From Metellina segmentata (taxonomy: Eukaryota; Arthropoda; Arachnida; Araneae; Tetragnathidae), in NCBI GenBank assembly GCA_947359465.1, contig OX375883.1, positions 96,112,293 through 96,176,292 on the forward strand: a stretch of 64,000 nt of DNA. Reading direction: 5' to 3'. The position numbers and the translations under genes are program-made. Each line of letters opens with the position of its first letter. The stretch's first letter is position 1. This document shows, piece by piece, positions 10,505 to 20,760 of this stretch. Under the pieces are notes generated by a model that saw only the letters and a list, made by a program, of their open reading frames with translations, searched no databases and was not told where the DNA came from.

Positions 10505-13358
10505 TTTTATATAACTTACAACACTAACTTAAAACAGTTTTACCCAATATATTGATTATTACCCTGGTGTAATAAGATTATAAAAACTTACATAGCAACA
10601 CCTTAAAAACTGAATTAATCAACATTTAGTTTTATATCACTTTTAACATGGAAAGTACATTGTTTTTCAAATTTGAGATAGAAATTTTACAGAAGAATCA
10701 ATTGCGGTTACTGTGTCTTGATTTGATGGGTATTCAAGGATGTTTCAAAATTTCACACAATCACTCGCTGAAAGCAGAGCTTTTAAGGAGTTACATGTAA
10801 ATCTAGACACATTGCCGGAGTAGATGAAAAATTATGATACGGACTACTCACAATATATAGTTGTCACCTAAGGTAAAATATTAAATGTATAGAAGGGGGG
10901 GGGGGAAGCAGAGTATAGTAATTAACCTTGTAAACATACATAGAAATGTTTTCTCACCAACAGATATACATAAAATGCATTGCAACTAAGCATGAATAAA
11001 ATGACACTAGTTTTGAATTACAAACATAAATATTATAAAAATGTTAAGTTATAAATGATTATTTTATATAGTGTTATTACTTTATAAACGTATTGTTCGT
11101 GTCCCTTATCTCCGGAACAGTTTTTGGCACCACTCTTTAATAGGCATAACTTTTCATGTTCTTCGAACATTGCCAACTTCTCAGAAAGTGTCTGATCTTG
11201 TGACAAAGTAGAATATTGCCAGCGTTTCCAAACAAGAATCTCACTCTTTATGCATTTACAGTACAAAACGGTACTAAATTTTGTGTTTTTGTTTGAGACA
11301 CGACAAATTTTAAATATTACCAGACTTATTTAAACAAACCATATTTTAAGAAAATAATGAGTGACCTTTTGTAAGAGAACTGCTCAGTATTGCAGCATCT
11401 TCTGTCTTGCTACAGCATTTCCATTGAACATCTGTCCCTCGATGTACTTTCATCACTTAAATGAAGTTGGATATTATTCTGCAAAAAAAAAAATTGCAAC
11501 CAATTAGTTAACACAGGAATTAAAATTCAAAATTTTGAAATTTTTTAGGTTTCTCCAATTATGTACTGTTTGCACCAGAACCGTCATCTGTTGGAAAGGT
11601 TTCAACTGTTGGTGAGTTCTGAGAAGCCTTTGAGCGGTTTCAGCTCTCAGAGTAAGAAACAAATAGGCTACAGTCCAAATGAGGTGTTCTTCCTTGTGTT
11701 AAGCATCAGGAAGTTTATTTTGTGAAAAGCGGGTTCGAGAACCAAAACCTATCTTTGACTTGCAAGGGTAGTGGATTTCAAGTGAGCCCATTACATTTGG
11801 TAGTTTGCAGCGGCATAATTTTCTTTGATTTTATTGCTTTCGACAAAGAAATCCCTCTTGATGCCATTTATACTGATACAAATCCACCACAAGAAAATTG
11901 ATAATACATTTTACTCAGAAGGTACTTTTCGGTTAACTGGTTTCCAGTCATAATTGTGCGGTAAAGCTTTCAAAAGTGGAAATTTGTTGGTATTTGTTGC
12001 AGTCTCGTTCTTCCAGTGCAGTGGATATTCGGGCTGTGAATTGAATTACTGCTTTCGGTGGCTGTGCCGGTCCGTTCAACAAAATCTTTGAATGCAGAAA
12101 AAAGACCCAAAAAAATTTGGCAAAAGAAAGTATAATTTACTCTTGACTAAACCAAGAAATTTTCAGTCTTTGTTGAAAGCCTATGTATAGGGGTTGTCAT
12201 AAGACTTGAACTAAAACCAAAAAACTATCAGTAGAAAAATTAATGAAGATAAATCTGTTTAAAGTAGCAAACTGAAGGATTTTGGTCATCAAACACTATC
12301 ACTAGGAAAACTGAAAACAAATCTCAGGGTTTGGTTAGGTTTCAACGGTGCAAGGGCCATATTTGGCTGCACCGTTAAATGCGCTGTGAATACATGTCAA
12401 GTAATGTACATACACAAAGGTTTTACTGATACCAAAGAGGGAAATACACCTAGGGAGAAATAGAACCTATGCTGCCTACAACTGGCAGGTAGCTAACTGT
12501 GGGTAAAGCCTCTGAGAAACGAAGGCACCTCAATCTCAGGGAAAGAGCATTTGCACATAAAAAAAAGATGAAGTTTTTTGTACATTTCCTCTTAACTAAG
12601 CACTTTAGTAGAAGTTCAAGTGTTGTGTTTTGTGAGGTTGGGAAAGTAACAATTATTGGTCAAAAGAGGAGGTGGAATGGAATAATTAAACAACAAAAGT
12701 TTCCTACATCCACAAATGTTTACGACCACAATAGTTTCAGTTATAAAAAATAAACAGCTATTTCTACAGCGCTTTTCTATCGCTCACTTTAATTTGCTAA
12801 TAAACTTAAAAATCGCTTATAAACGTTGAAATAAAAGCTACACAACAAATCAACTTCGAAAACATATTTTCACTTGCATAAACCAAGAGGTTTTATTATT
12901 TCGGATGAAACTAGGTAAACAAAATATAGACATATTGCAATGCAAATTAAAGATTAGTGTAAATACATGTACTTACAAGGAATTCCCAAGGCCTTTTGCA
13001 ACAGCTGCCCGTCTCTTTCGAAGTCAAATTCGTACATAACGCATGCCCAGCGTTTTATAATGTTTTTTAAACTTCCACAGTCAGCAACTCAGACTCACTA
13101 TAAGGTTCGGTAATGGCGATGTTTAGTTTATTCGATTGAATCAAAACATTAAATGCTGGATTTTGATTCGTCAACAAGTCACGTGTGCTTGCGTATGTGC
13201 GTCGAGAGTTGGATCTGATGAACTACCAAATTTAGAGCTTGCGTTGCTTTGCAGAGAGGCTGCGTGATCCCGCCCATCTGTCAATCACGTGGTTCTCCTC
13301 TATCATTGGTTCGACGCAACCAACGCAGTTGGACATACGCAGAATCGTAAACTGGCCC
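10505..13358. other. right part of 6.7-kb element, no gene seen
   Basis: Almost 2.9 kb of element sequence. Open frames of 77-84 codons (11033-11266 minus, 12499-12753 plus) show no recognisable motif. A G-run lies at about 10897-10905. A hairpin with 9-bp arms AACGGTGCA/TGCACCGTT sits at 12344-12376. The last 200 bases are GC-richer and mirror the left end. Confidence 0.5.
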
Positions 13359-13655
13359 TAATCGTCCCGGTGGATCTCTATCCCTCCGGTGCAGCAGACA
13401 GGAACAAACTACAATAACACGATTTCGTAGAAGCCACCTCAAAACATTGACTTATGCCAACAAAGAAAAGGACTTTCCGATTTGTACCAAGTGTTCCAAA
13501 GGCCAGGCCACTCCGGATCATATTCTGAGTGCTTGAGACTTGATAAAGAAGATCTTCAGGAGCGACCATTATTGGTCATTGATTTCTTGAGAGTGTGCGA
13601 TATCATGGACCTAGTCTAGCTCTGCTGGGCTGCAGGGATCAGCAACAACAACAAC
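13359..13655 (+). pseudogene. LINE ORF2 fragment c: C-terminal zinc knuckle and tail
   Basis: Picks up the ORF2 frame after the TAA duplication. It encodes a CTKCSKGQATPDHIL knuckle (C-x2-C-x8-H) at about 13479-13525. A one-base loss just after this knuckle removes its final Cys from frame, but the shifted frame runs on to a stop at 13617-13619. A 36-base 3' UTR ends in AACAACAACAAC. This piece plus fragments a and b form the whole remaining LINE. Confidence 0.82.
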
Positions 13656-13668
13656 ATTATAAAAGGAA
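13656..13668. repeat. right target-site duplication of LINE
   Basis: Exact copy of 4415-4427 (attataaaaggaa). Confidence 0.9.
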
Positions 13669-14278
13669 GTGTTTGTCTGTTTCGCGGCCGCAAAATCCTG
13701 ACGATCTATGGCACTTACAGCAATGAAATTTGGCACACAGGTAGTCCGAATTTTTTGCAAAGTTTGGTTCGCGGCGAATTTTAAAAATGAATCTAGAAGA
13801 ATTTTAAATGAATTTCACATAGTTTTATTCTCTATCGGTTTTTCAAACGCGGATAACATGTTCTACTCATGCGAACTTGCAGTCAGGGTTTGGAATCATG
13901 CCAAGTTTTTTTCATGCGAAAAACGTGGCAAAAATGATTTATTTCGCTTTAGCTTTGATTTAGCGCGATTTTGATTTCCCAGCCAGACGATAAATCTTTA
14001 AACTGAAGTCAAAGTTCTTTTTTCTATTCCCTGGACCTTAAAGATGAAGTAAAAGTTTCAACGGATTTGAAATCCGCGGAAAATTTCAGTTTATATTTAT
14101 TCCTAAAAATATGATTTTCTTTAAATAAATAATTTTTTGATTGAATATATCTTCAACGGATTTGAAATCTGCGGAAAATTTTACACCATCTTAATACCTT
14201 ACACCACGGGCAAGCCACGCAGTGGCTAGTACATCCATACTGTACATCAAAATCAAATGTAAATATGTTTAAAAAATT

Positions 14279-14579
14279 GGTAGTTTCAGTCTACGTTTAT
14301 AGTGGTGGAAACGGTCTTGTTGCTTTTTTTTGGCGCACTTCTAGTAGCAAATTATGGCAGGTTAAGGCAACCCATCTGAATTATTTTTCTTAAGGAAACC
14401 TCAGCAAGCGGAAAGTTTAAATTTTCATATTTATTTTCTAGAAAGTTCTTTCAAAATCCGTTACACTGTTGCCATTGGTTCATTTGAAATAATTCTTTCC
14501 TTGGTGACTTTAGAAGTGCATCAAAAAAAAAAGCGTCAAGGCCGTTACCACCGCTATAAACGTAGACGGAAGCTGTACC
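14279..14579. mobile_element. MITE with about 60-bp inverted ends, 301 bp (U1)
   Basis: The left arm from 14279 and the right arm back from 14579 are inverted copies sharing GTCTACGTTTATAG and a GCGCACTTCTA/TGCACTTCTA block. Both flanks read AAAAAATT (14271-14278 and 14580-14587), an 8-bp duplication. Copies lie at 25636, 41862 and 53095. A longer relative is at 16143-16941. Confidence 0.78.
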
Positions 14580-14587
14580 AAAAAATT

Positions 14588-15151
14588 CTACAAAAATGTA
14601 ATTGCAAGCAAAAAATTTTAATTTTATGCACAAAAAAAGACATTATTAGTTACACAAATTTCAAATTGTATACCACAAGTTGTATGGCAAGCCTCACGGC
14701 GACGAGATGTTCCGGACGCGGTTTTCTCGATGTTCAAAAATTACGACGCAACTGTTCTTTATTCGAATTACAATTTCGGCGAATACTATTCATTCGATTC
14801 TCAAAAGTACACGGAATCGCTCATCTCTAAAGGACAAACAATAATAGTCATTGTTCAAAGTATCAAAATTTTAAAAGTTGCCTGATTTTTTGAAAATTTT
14901 GGAACTTTTATCTAATATTTACAGAATTAAAAAGTTCCCTGAAAACTCCCTGATTAACTGGTTCTGTTACCAATTATTGAACAACTTATGATTATGGAAA
15001 ATATTCGGCGTAGCGAAAATTGTTCATTTATTTAAATGAAAATTATTTTTTATTGAAAAACATTCAAGTAACACAACACGTAACTAGTAAGCGTCCTAGT
15101 TCAAATCCAAAGAGTGATAAATGGCAATGGTAACTTTAGTTAACGTTACAC
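14588..15151. other. U1 spacer with tccctgatttt motifs
   Basis: Homologous to about 25940-26550 of U2. It includes repeated ttccctgat-type motifs near 14880 and 14932-14955, also present at 4107-4140; these look like part of an unidentified dispersed repeat. No gene supported. Confidence 0.5.
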
Positions 15152-15448
15152 TAGAGCAACACAACGGGCTATTGACGACGGTCCGGGATCAGTCAGTCCC
15201 TTAAGGGAAAGATTCGAGGACAACACCTCGTAATTTTGAACCACGGTCAGATGACGAAGCAACACCTAAGCTAGCACCTCACTCTCCAAGCTTCCACACC
15301 AACCCAACGTGAGGACTTTCTGCCAGGACAGACTTAAGGTGCACCAGCCAAATCTACACCATACGCTTACAAACATCGATGCCCGGATTCGAACCAGGAA
15401 CCTTCCGATCTAGAGGCCAACCCCTTAACCACTATACCGGTTGGCGGC
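15152..15448 (-). repeat. tRNA-headed SINE, near full length
   Basis: On the minus strand the head (15446 to 15381) shows an A-box-like TATAGTGGTTAAGG and a B-box-like GGTTCGAATCC, as in a tRNA-derived pol III promoter. It is followed by a conserved body with CAACGTTGGG/TCATCTGACCGTGG-type blocks and ends at tagagcaac. It is a SINE, not a functional tRNA gene. Partial copies are scattered through the window. Confidence 0.82.
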
Positions 15449-15982
15449 GATTTTTCTATGCATATGAGATTTGACACACAGGTAGTCCAATTTATTTTCA
15501 ATATTTGGGTCGCGGTGAATTTTAAAATTCAATCTAGAAGATTTTAAAATGAATTTCATAGTTTTACTCTCCATTGGTTCTTCAAGCGCGGAGAACTTTT
15601 TCTACTCAAGCGACCTTGCAGTCAGGGTTTGGAATCATGCTAAGTTTTTTTCAACCGCAGGACGCGGAGAAATTATTTTTATTCGTTTCCGCTTTGATTT
15701 TGCGCGATTAATTTCCCAGCCATACGACAAATCTTTTAAATGAAGTCAAAGTTCTTTTTTTATCTTATAGACCGTTAAAGATAGAGTAAAAATTTCAACG
15801 GATTTTAAATCTGCGGAAAATTTCAGTTTAGATTGATACCTAAAAATACTATTTTCTTTAAAAAATTAATTTTTAAATTGAATATATCTTCAACGGATTT
15901 GAAAACTGCGGCAAATTTTACACCAGATTAATACCTTACACCACGGGCACGGGCAACGCCGAGCTAGCTACGCAGTGGCTAG
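15449..15982 (+). mobile_element. Helitron-like repeat, 5'-truncated second copy in U1
   Basis: Matches the 3' part of the element ending at 14229, including cacacaggtagtcc, the caacggatttgaaa block and the terminal cgcagtggCTAG before T at 15983. The 5' end is lost at the SINE boundary. This extra copy is not seen in U2-U4. Confidence 0.65.
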
Positions 15983-16142
15983 TATTATATAAAGCTAAAG
16001 GTATTAATTTTGATTATTAATGCATATTTCTAAATTTTTGGAGATTTTTCATCATTAGGAAATGTATTATTAGTATTAGATTTGTAGCAGTTTATAAAGC
16101 TACTAGGGGGCCCGCCCACTGCTCGCTAACCCCCGGAGGATT

Positions 16143-16941
16143 GCTACACTCTGCGTTTATGAGCGATGGCAACGGCTTTGGCGATTTTTTTTTTTTGGCG
16201 CACTTCTAAAGTAGCCAAGGAAATAATTATTTCCTAACTCTTTTTCTGTCACAAAATTTTTTCTTTTTACAACACACTTTTTAAGCACATTTCAGAACGT
16301 TTTAAAAAGTATATTTTTAAAAAACTTTCACAAAAAGTAGTCAAACACAGAAATCGAAACACATTTGTGAACCAGCAGAGAAACTAAGCTACGAATGTTG
16401 GGTAAGAATACCCTGAAACTTATCAACTACACTAAATACAGTGGGCATGTTGAAAAAGAAAAAGATTTACAAAAGAAAAAAAAAGCAAGAAATAATACAA
16501 CCTGATAACGTCAGAATTCTTTCGTAAAAACATAATGAAAACGAAAATAGTAAAAAAAAAAACTCTTAATACTATCGTGAAAATATTATAATAAAATAAA
16601 AATTCCACAACTGTCAAAATACAAATAAATGGACCAATGGTATCACAGAAAACGATTTAAAAAGACCAATGCAATCAAAGGATATTTGAAAACCAAAATA
16701 ACCAATGGGAGGAAAGAAAAAATTTCAAACGAATAAATGAAATCAAACAACTTTAAACGGATTTTGGAAGAACTTTCTAGAATATTCAAAATGAAAATTT
16801 CCGTTTGCAGAGGTTGCCATGAAAACCACAACAGTAACGAAAAATGGGTTGCCTTATTTATCGTAACTCGCTACTAGAAGTACGCCAAAAAAAATCGCCA
16901 AGCTGTAGCCATTACTCATAAACGTAGAGTGTAGCTGTACC
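16143..16941. mobile_element. long MITE, about 800 bp, U1 only
   Basis: Inverted ends: left GCTACACTCTGCGTTTATGAG from 16143, right (reverse complement) GCTACACTCTACGTTTATGAG, continuing through a shared TTTTTTGGCGCACTTCT block. Same end family as 14279-14579. Interior is AT-rich with no supported gene. U2-U4 carry other sequence at this point, so it arrived in U1 only. Confidence 0.72.
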
Positions 16942-17230
16942 GACATGTCCTAGCAGAAAGGATTGTTTACAAAATAAAATTCCAAAACAAAGTTTTTCAA
17001 ATCTAAATTTACTGTATTACAGAAAATTTATATACACAGTACCTCTGAAATCAGAATTCAAATAAAAACTTTGAGTAAATTTTGACTCTAAATGTGAGCG
17101 CTGCTTTGGAAATTGAATACCCAGCATGTTGTTTGTGGGTACATTTCACCAGCACTAAAACCACCTCAGTTTTTCATTGAGTTTGTTGCCGAAAGTTGTA
17201 GTGCAAGCGTCTTTTTGAACTATAATTGTT

Positions 17231-17273
17231 GGCCTTGAAAAGGACCGTTTTTTAAATGGCCCTGAAAAGATCC
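17231..17273 (-). other. pair of histone-mRNA-type stem-loops (U1, decayed)
   Basis: On the minus strand GGATCTTTTCAGGGCC (17273-17258) is followed by GGTCCTTTTCAAGGCC (17246-17231). Both resemble the 6-bp stem, TTTC loop of replication-dependent histone 3' ends, each with one mispair. The clean version is in U3 (43500-43515). Confidence 0.45.
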
Positions 17274-17294
17274 TATGCCTTCTTTAATTTTTTT

Positions 17295-18409
17295 ATTCAA
17301 AAATATGGTTTTATAAATTTAAAATCTGAAATTCCTTTTTTAAATTAATGAGATCATTTATTTGTTATTGTATAAAAAGAATTTCTTAGCTTTTAAATTC
17401 TACAACAGTGTTGACCCTTCAACAATTTAAAAACAATCTATGCTGAATAAATTTGCAGAAAACATAACAAAAGTATGTCAGAGTATAGATAAATTTTTAA
17501 GTTAGTAAATTTAACTAATTTGTCTTTTCTTATATTGTACATTTTTATTAAAAATATTTTGTTTCGCTCACACTGATAAACGATAGAAAATTTTACATAG
17601 GTGAAAGAAAAGTATTTATAAAATAAAGATTGCAGTAGACTTTTGAACTTATGAAGTTTCAAAACATCACCTGTTGTTCCAGTTCCAAAGTAAACAATTA
17701 TTTACTTTATCGTTATCTTATTTTAATACATAATTTATGATCACAAGCTGTTGAAATAATTTGCTATCTGGCAATTGAAGTTAAGAAAGCTGAAATATGG
17801 CTGTTGGAAATCCAAGTGAAGTTCAAAATATCTAAAGATTGAAGAATACAAGAACATTCAAAACATACCTAAAGCTAGTAGGTACAATTTGATTTAAAAA
17901 AGGAATTTACAAGTACTGCTTTATAAATTAGTTAATCAGTGTTATTAAAATCACATACAAAACAAGTGTACTTAAAACTCATTTGATACATATTTTCCTT
18001 AGTTTCAATTTTATTTCAAAGTATTTATTCTGAAAATGTTCCCACAGTTTTCTAAATTTTTTTATTTCAATAAAAACATTGATATTTTATGAACCCAAAC
18101 TGCTGATAATGTCCAATCACTTTTTACTTTCAACTATCTAAGATTGATATAAGTATAATGATTACAGTACCTACATGAAAATACTGTTTTCTGTAAAATC
18201 TCAATATTACCAAGACTATAATATTCAGTTGTTGACTTTTAAGATTATTTCATGAAATTTACAATATACTCTATTTACTATATATCAGAAAATGCAGCAA
18301 AACAAAATATTAATATTTTAAAATAGAATAAAAACAATAACATTATTAAAGATGCAAGACAAAACTTTTTTTTGACCCACAAAAACTTTAAAAAAACTTT
18401 TTTTTAACC
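17295..18409. other. U1 spacer
   Basis: AT-rich, homologous to 28720-29872 of U2. No gene or RNA recognised. Confidence 0.5.
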
Positions 18410-18970
18410 TTATAATAATGGTTGGAAGATTGTTATGGTCTCACCAGACTTGTAATTCTTTATACAATTGTCAATGAATCTATCCCAAACTTCTGAAATC
18501 ATAGCAAATTTGTTGGTGTGAATTATCTGAGAATGTGTGGATTTTAAATCGAATCTTAAAAATCTAAGGATTTCTCTAATCCTATTTCGACCCATTGTTT
18601 CTTTACAGAAGTTTAGGCCAAAAGAGTCAGACCATAGGGAGTGTAGTTCATGCTCTTTGCAACACTCATAGATCATGAATGGACACAGATCAGCAGATGT
18701 CGAGCTTCAACATCTGTGCATTTCCTTATGTGTTCTAACATGTAACTGATCACAAAATTACTTTGACATAAAACATTCCTAGCTGCAAATCTGCCTATGA
18801 AATTGCCATTATGTGCAACCCCTAACAACATGCATATATCTGGATTAGTTGAGATATTATCAGTTTCATCTGCACTTGCTTCAGATTCTTTGCACTCAAC
18901 CTTCATGTAAATTGGTGCCTGCATCGGAATCTAAATCCGAACAAGAGAGCTTCTCCACTATCCCATTCAT
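18410..18970 (-). pseudogene. piggyBac-like transposase relic, U1
   Basis: Minus-strand relic of the first half of a piggyBac transposase. The acidic N-terminus starts at the ATG at 18970 (MNGIVEKL...), then frameshifts. A middle piece reads GRFAARNVL and MLEHIRKCTD. After another break comes the conserved ELHSLWSDSFGLNF...REILRFLRFD...EVWDRFIDNCIKNY stretch, where the family places the start of its DDE domain. It ends at ITIFQPLL; the remaining catalytic part is absent. About 30 bases present in U2 between SNFV and the LEHIRK motif are deleted here. Non-functional. Confidence 0.8.
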
Positions 18971-19862
18971 TTTCAGTAAGTTTTTGCAACAAATCAGCAA
19001 TTTCTTCAGGACATGGACCTTTCCTAAGAGCTATCATTTCATGTCTACACTATACAAGGTTCGATTATCGAATCTGTTTATTTTATGAGCATATAAACAA
19101 ATGGAAATGACTAAACACTTTTAGACCCAATCACACAACTATAATTTACGAGTTTCTGCTATGAACTTAACACAGTGTTCAAGATCAAACAGATGTACGA
19201 TAAGAATTTGTTTGGTTTGTTACTAACGTTTGCTATTCAATGATCTCTATTTAGAATGATAAATTTACTTGATGTCAAAAACACACCGGTGGATGTTCTA
19301 GTTAAATTTAGCTGTAAAAATTTTACTAAATATTCTAGACCGATAAAATTTCTAGTGTATTCATGTAGGAAAATGATTAAAAATCACAAAAAAATTTCAA
19401 ATTCAATACAAAATGCGGAAAGGAGAACAAAATAAACAAGCTACGATGTAGAATCGACACCAACTGATGTTCTAGTGTTAAACAAATATCTTATTTTACA
19501 CTTTTCGCATATGAAACTTTAGTTTATCATGGATATATTGATCAATGCTTGGGCCACTGATTAAAAAATCTGCGAATAGAAAAAACTAGTTCAAACACAT
19601 CTTCCTAAAGCTCTTTTAAGACCTGAATTGGTCCAATAACTCTATAGTGGACTGTATTTTATTTAATGCAATTCATTGTAACAAAAACAACTTTTATTAA
19701 CAACAAACTTAACATTGTTGTGGATGGACCACTCTCATTAAGGCTAAGGAAGCCTAGTACTAATTAGGGCTAAGGAAGCCGCGTTTTTCATCAGGTCCAA
19801 GGAGAGCACCTCCCTCATCCGTGTCTCAAGCCTGAATGTCACCCACGTGCTCACACAGATCC
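18971..19862. other. U1 spacer between piggyBac relic and hAT
   Basis: Homologous to 34815-35720 (U2) and 45814-46704 (U3); closer to U3 than to U2 in several diagnostic bases. No gene recognised. A direct repeat of gctaaggaagc lies at 19742-19780. Confidence 0.5.
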
Positions 19863-19870
19863 CTCTACAG

Positions 19871-20646
19871 TAGGGGGAGTTCATGGATACGTTCATGTTT
19901 TCGTAGTGACGAACTTTGTGTAAACCTTTTATTACATATTTCACTGCTTTTTGGGAGAAGTGCCACTCGCACTGTTGATTGACACATGGGGGGGGGCACA
20001 AATGAAGTTACAGCACAGACACAATGAAAGTGTCACAACCCAATTACAGCTGTTATTACACTTAATATGTATAGTAAAAATAATCACTTATTTTTTTTTT
20101 TAGATTAAACTTACAAATGTTTTCTCAAAAAATCTACGAGCTTGTTACAAAGCTAAATGAATGATATTGTGAATACTTTAAAAAAGTTTAACAAACATTT
20201 GCAATGATCAATCATTAAGAATTACTTTTAAGAATGTGTCTGAAGAACGTCATATGTACTTCAGCAAATTATTTTAGGTTATAAATTTAAAAACAGTAAT
20301 AGTACAATGAGCAATAAAGATGAGTATTAGAAATTTTAATGATATCAGTAAAATTAGAAATAAAAATGACAGCATCAAATATATTTAATACTAAAATTTC
20401 TAAACCATAAACAATAATTATGTTACAGCTTGCTAATGGGATGGCTGATACTGAGTTTCACTACCTAATTTAGGTATGTTAGGTTCAATACTGCTAGTAG
20501 AAACTCTCAAGACTGATTCTAAATGAATGTTTGTCAGTCAATTTGCTTCTTAACTTAAATCCATTGGAAGTTTAGTCAAAATTAGTCCGTGGGCCGCAAA
20601 TGGATGATTCGCGGGCCGCATGTGGCTCACAGGTTGTCCACCTCTA
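19871..20646. mobile_element. hAT-type MITE, U1 copy with altered left end
   Basis: Flanked by CTCTACAG at 19863-19870 and 20647-20654. The right end reads GTCCACCTCTA; the left end, TGCACAACC in U2, is replaced here by a 61-bp zinc-finger-gene fragment (19884-19944). Other copies: 35729, 46713, 63189. Confidence 0.8.
19884..19944 (-). pseudogene. captured 61-bp ZNF exon fragment
   Basis: These bases match the ZNF genes at the linker after finger 2 and finger 3 coding region (ZNF1 21220-21280 region, ZNF2 37420 region, ZNF3 48680 region), e.g. ctttgtgtaaaccttttatt. None of the three present copies matches every base. It is absent from the equivalent hAT of U2-U4. Origin by template switching or gene conversion is inferred. 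Confidence 0.75.
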
Positions 20647-20760
20647 CTCTACAGTATGTGGGAGACAACACTCCCCGCGCTCACATAGAGCCCTTTACAA
20701 TATATGAGATATTTAACAAGACCTTAAATCCGAACTTGTTGAAAATTCTTTCTTACATAT

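Larger units (their letters stand above)
6674..13358. mobile_element. 6685-bp Harbinger-like element without recognisable transposase
   Basis: Bracketed by TAA at 6671-6673 and 13359-13361. Inverted ends share TTTACGATTCTGCGTATGT (left from 6681, right ending at 13350 on the opposite strand), preceded by AGGCTGG and GGGCCAG. Excision of the element plus one TAA returns the LINE frame across the break. Inside are a hAT element (7280-8134), a Helitron (8708-9505) and a SINE fragment (10365-10504). The stretches 6720-7271, 8143-8707 and 9506-10364 are AT-rich with no gene I can support. I found no DDE nuclease or Myb-like partner, so it is probably a large non-autonomous or gutted element. Confidence 0.8.
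4428..13655 (+). mobile_element. 5'-truncated non-LTR retrotransposon (RNase H-bearing, I-group-like)
   Basis: A LINE fragment starting in the C-terminal part of reverse transcriptase and ending with the tail AACAACAACAAC at 13655. It is bounded by the 13-bp duplication. Coding parts are 4428-4561, 5742-6673 and 13359-13619. Two DNA elements (4562-5741 and 6674-13358) interrupt it, each leaving a TAA duplication. Without them the LINE is about 1.4 kb. An RNase H domain after RT and a non-poly(A) tail point to the I group of LINEs; clade is not proven. Confidence 0.88.
4399..14229 (+). mobile_element. Helitron-like non-autonomous element in U1, split by LINE
   Basis: The left part is 4399-4427 and the right part 13656-14229, interrupted by the non-LTR insertion. 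The element starts TCCTACTA after an A and ends in CTAG before a T, the Helitron insertion rule. The 3' end carries the hairpin GCCAC-gca-GTGGC overlapping the CTAG. Uninterrupted copies of about 610 bp lie at 24977, 41203 and 52436. The hairpin abuts CTAG instead of lying about 10 bases upstream as in classic Helitrons, so lep1/HINE-like is the best description. No protein is encoded. Confidence 0.65.
16103..17294 (-). mobile_element. second Helitron of the unit, U1 copy, 5' end lost
   Basis: The minus-strand 3' end GGGCGGGCCCCCTAG finishes at 16103 before T. Homologous to 26904-28695. In U1 the 5' part and the mariner are absent, and about 45 bases near the 3' end are replaced by the MITE at 16143-16941. 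Confidence 0.68.

Noticed and set aside
12499..12753. 84-codon Lys/Arg-rich frame in the 6.7-kb element
   Set aside because: Low-complexity composition with no motif, length expected by chance.
15381..15446. tRNA-like sequence with A and B boxes
   Set aside because: It is the head of a SINE: it continues into the SINE body and lacks a convincing anticodon arm; same for 33291 and 60751.
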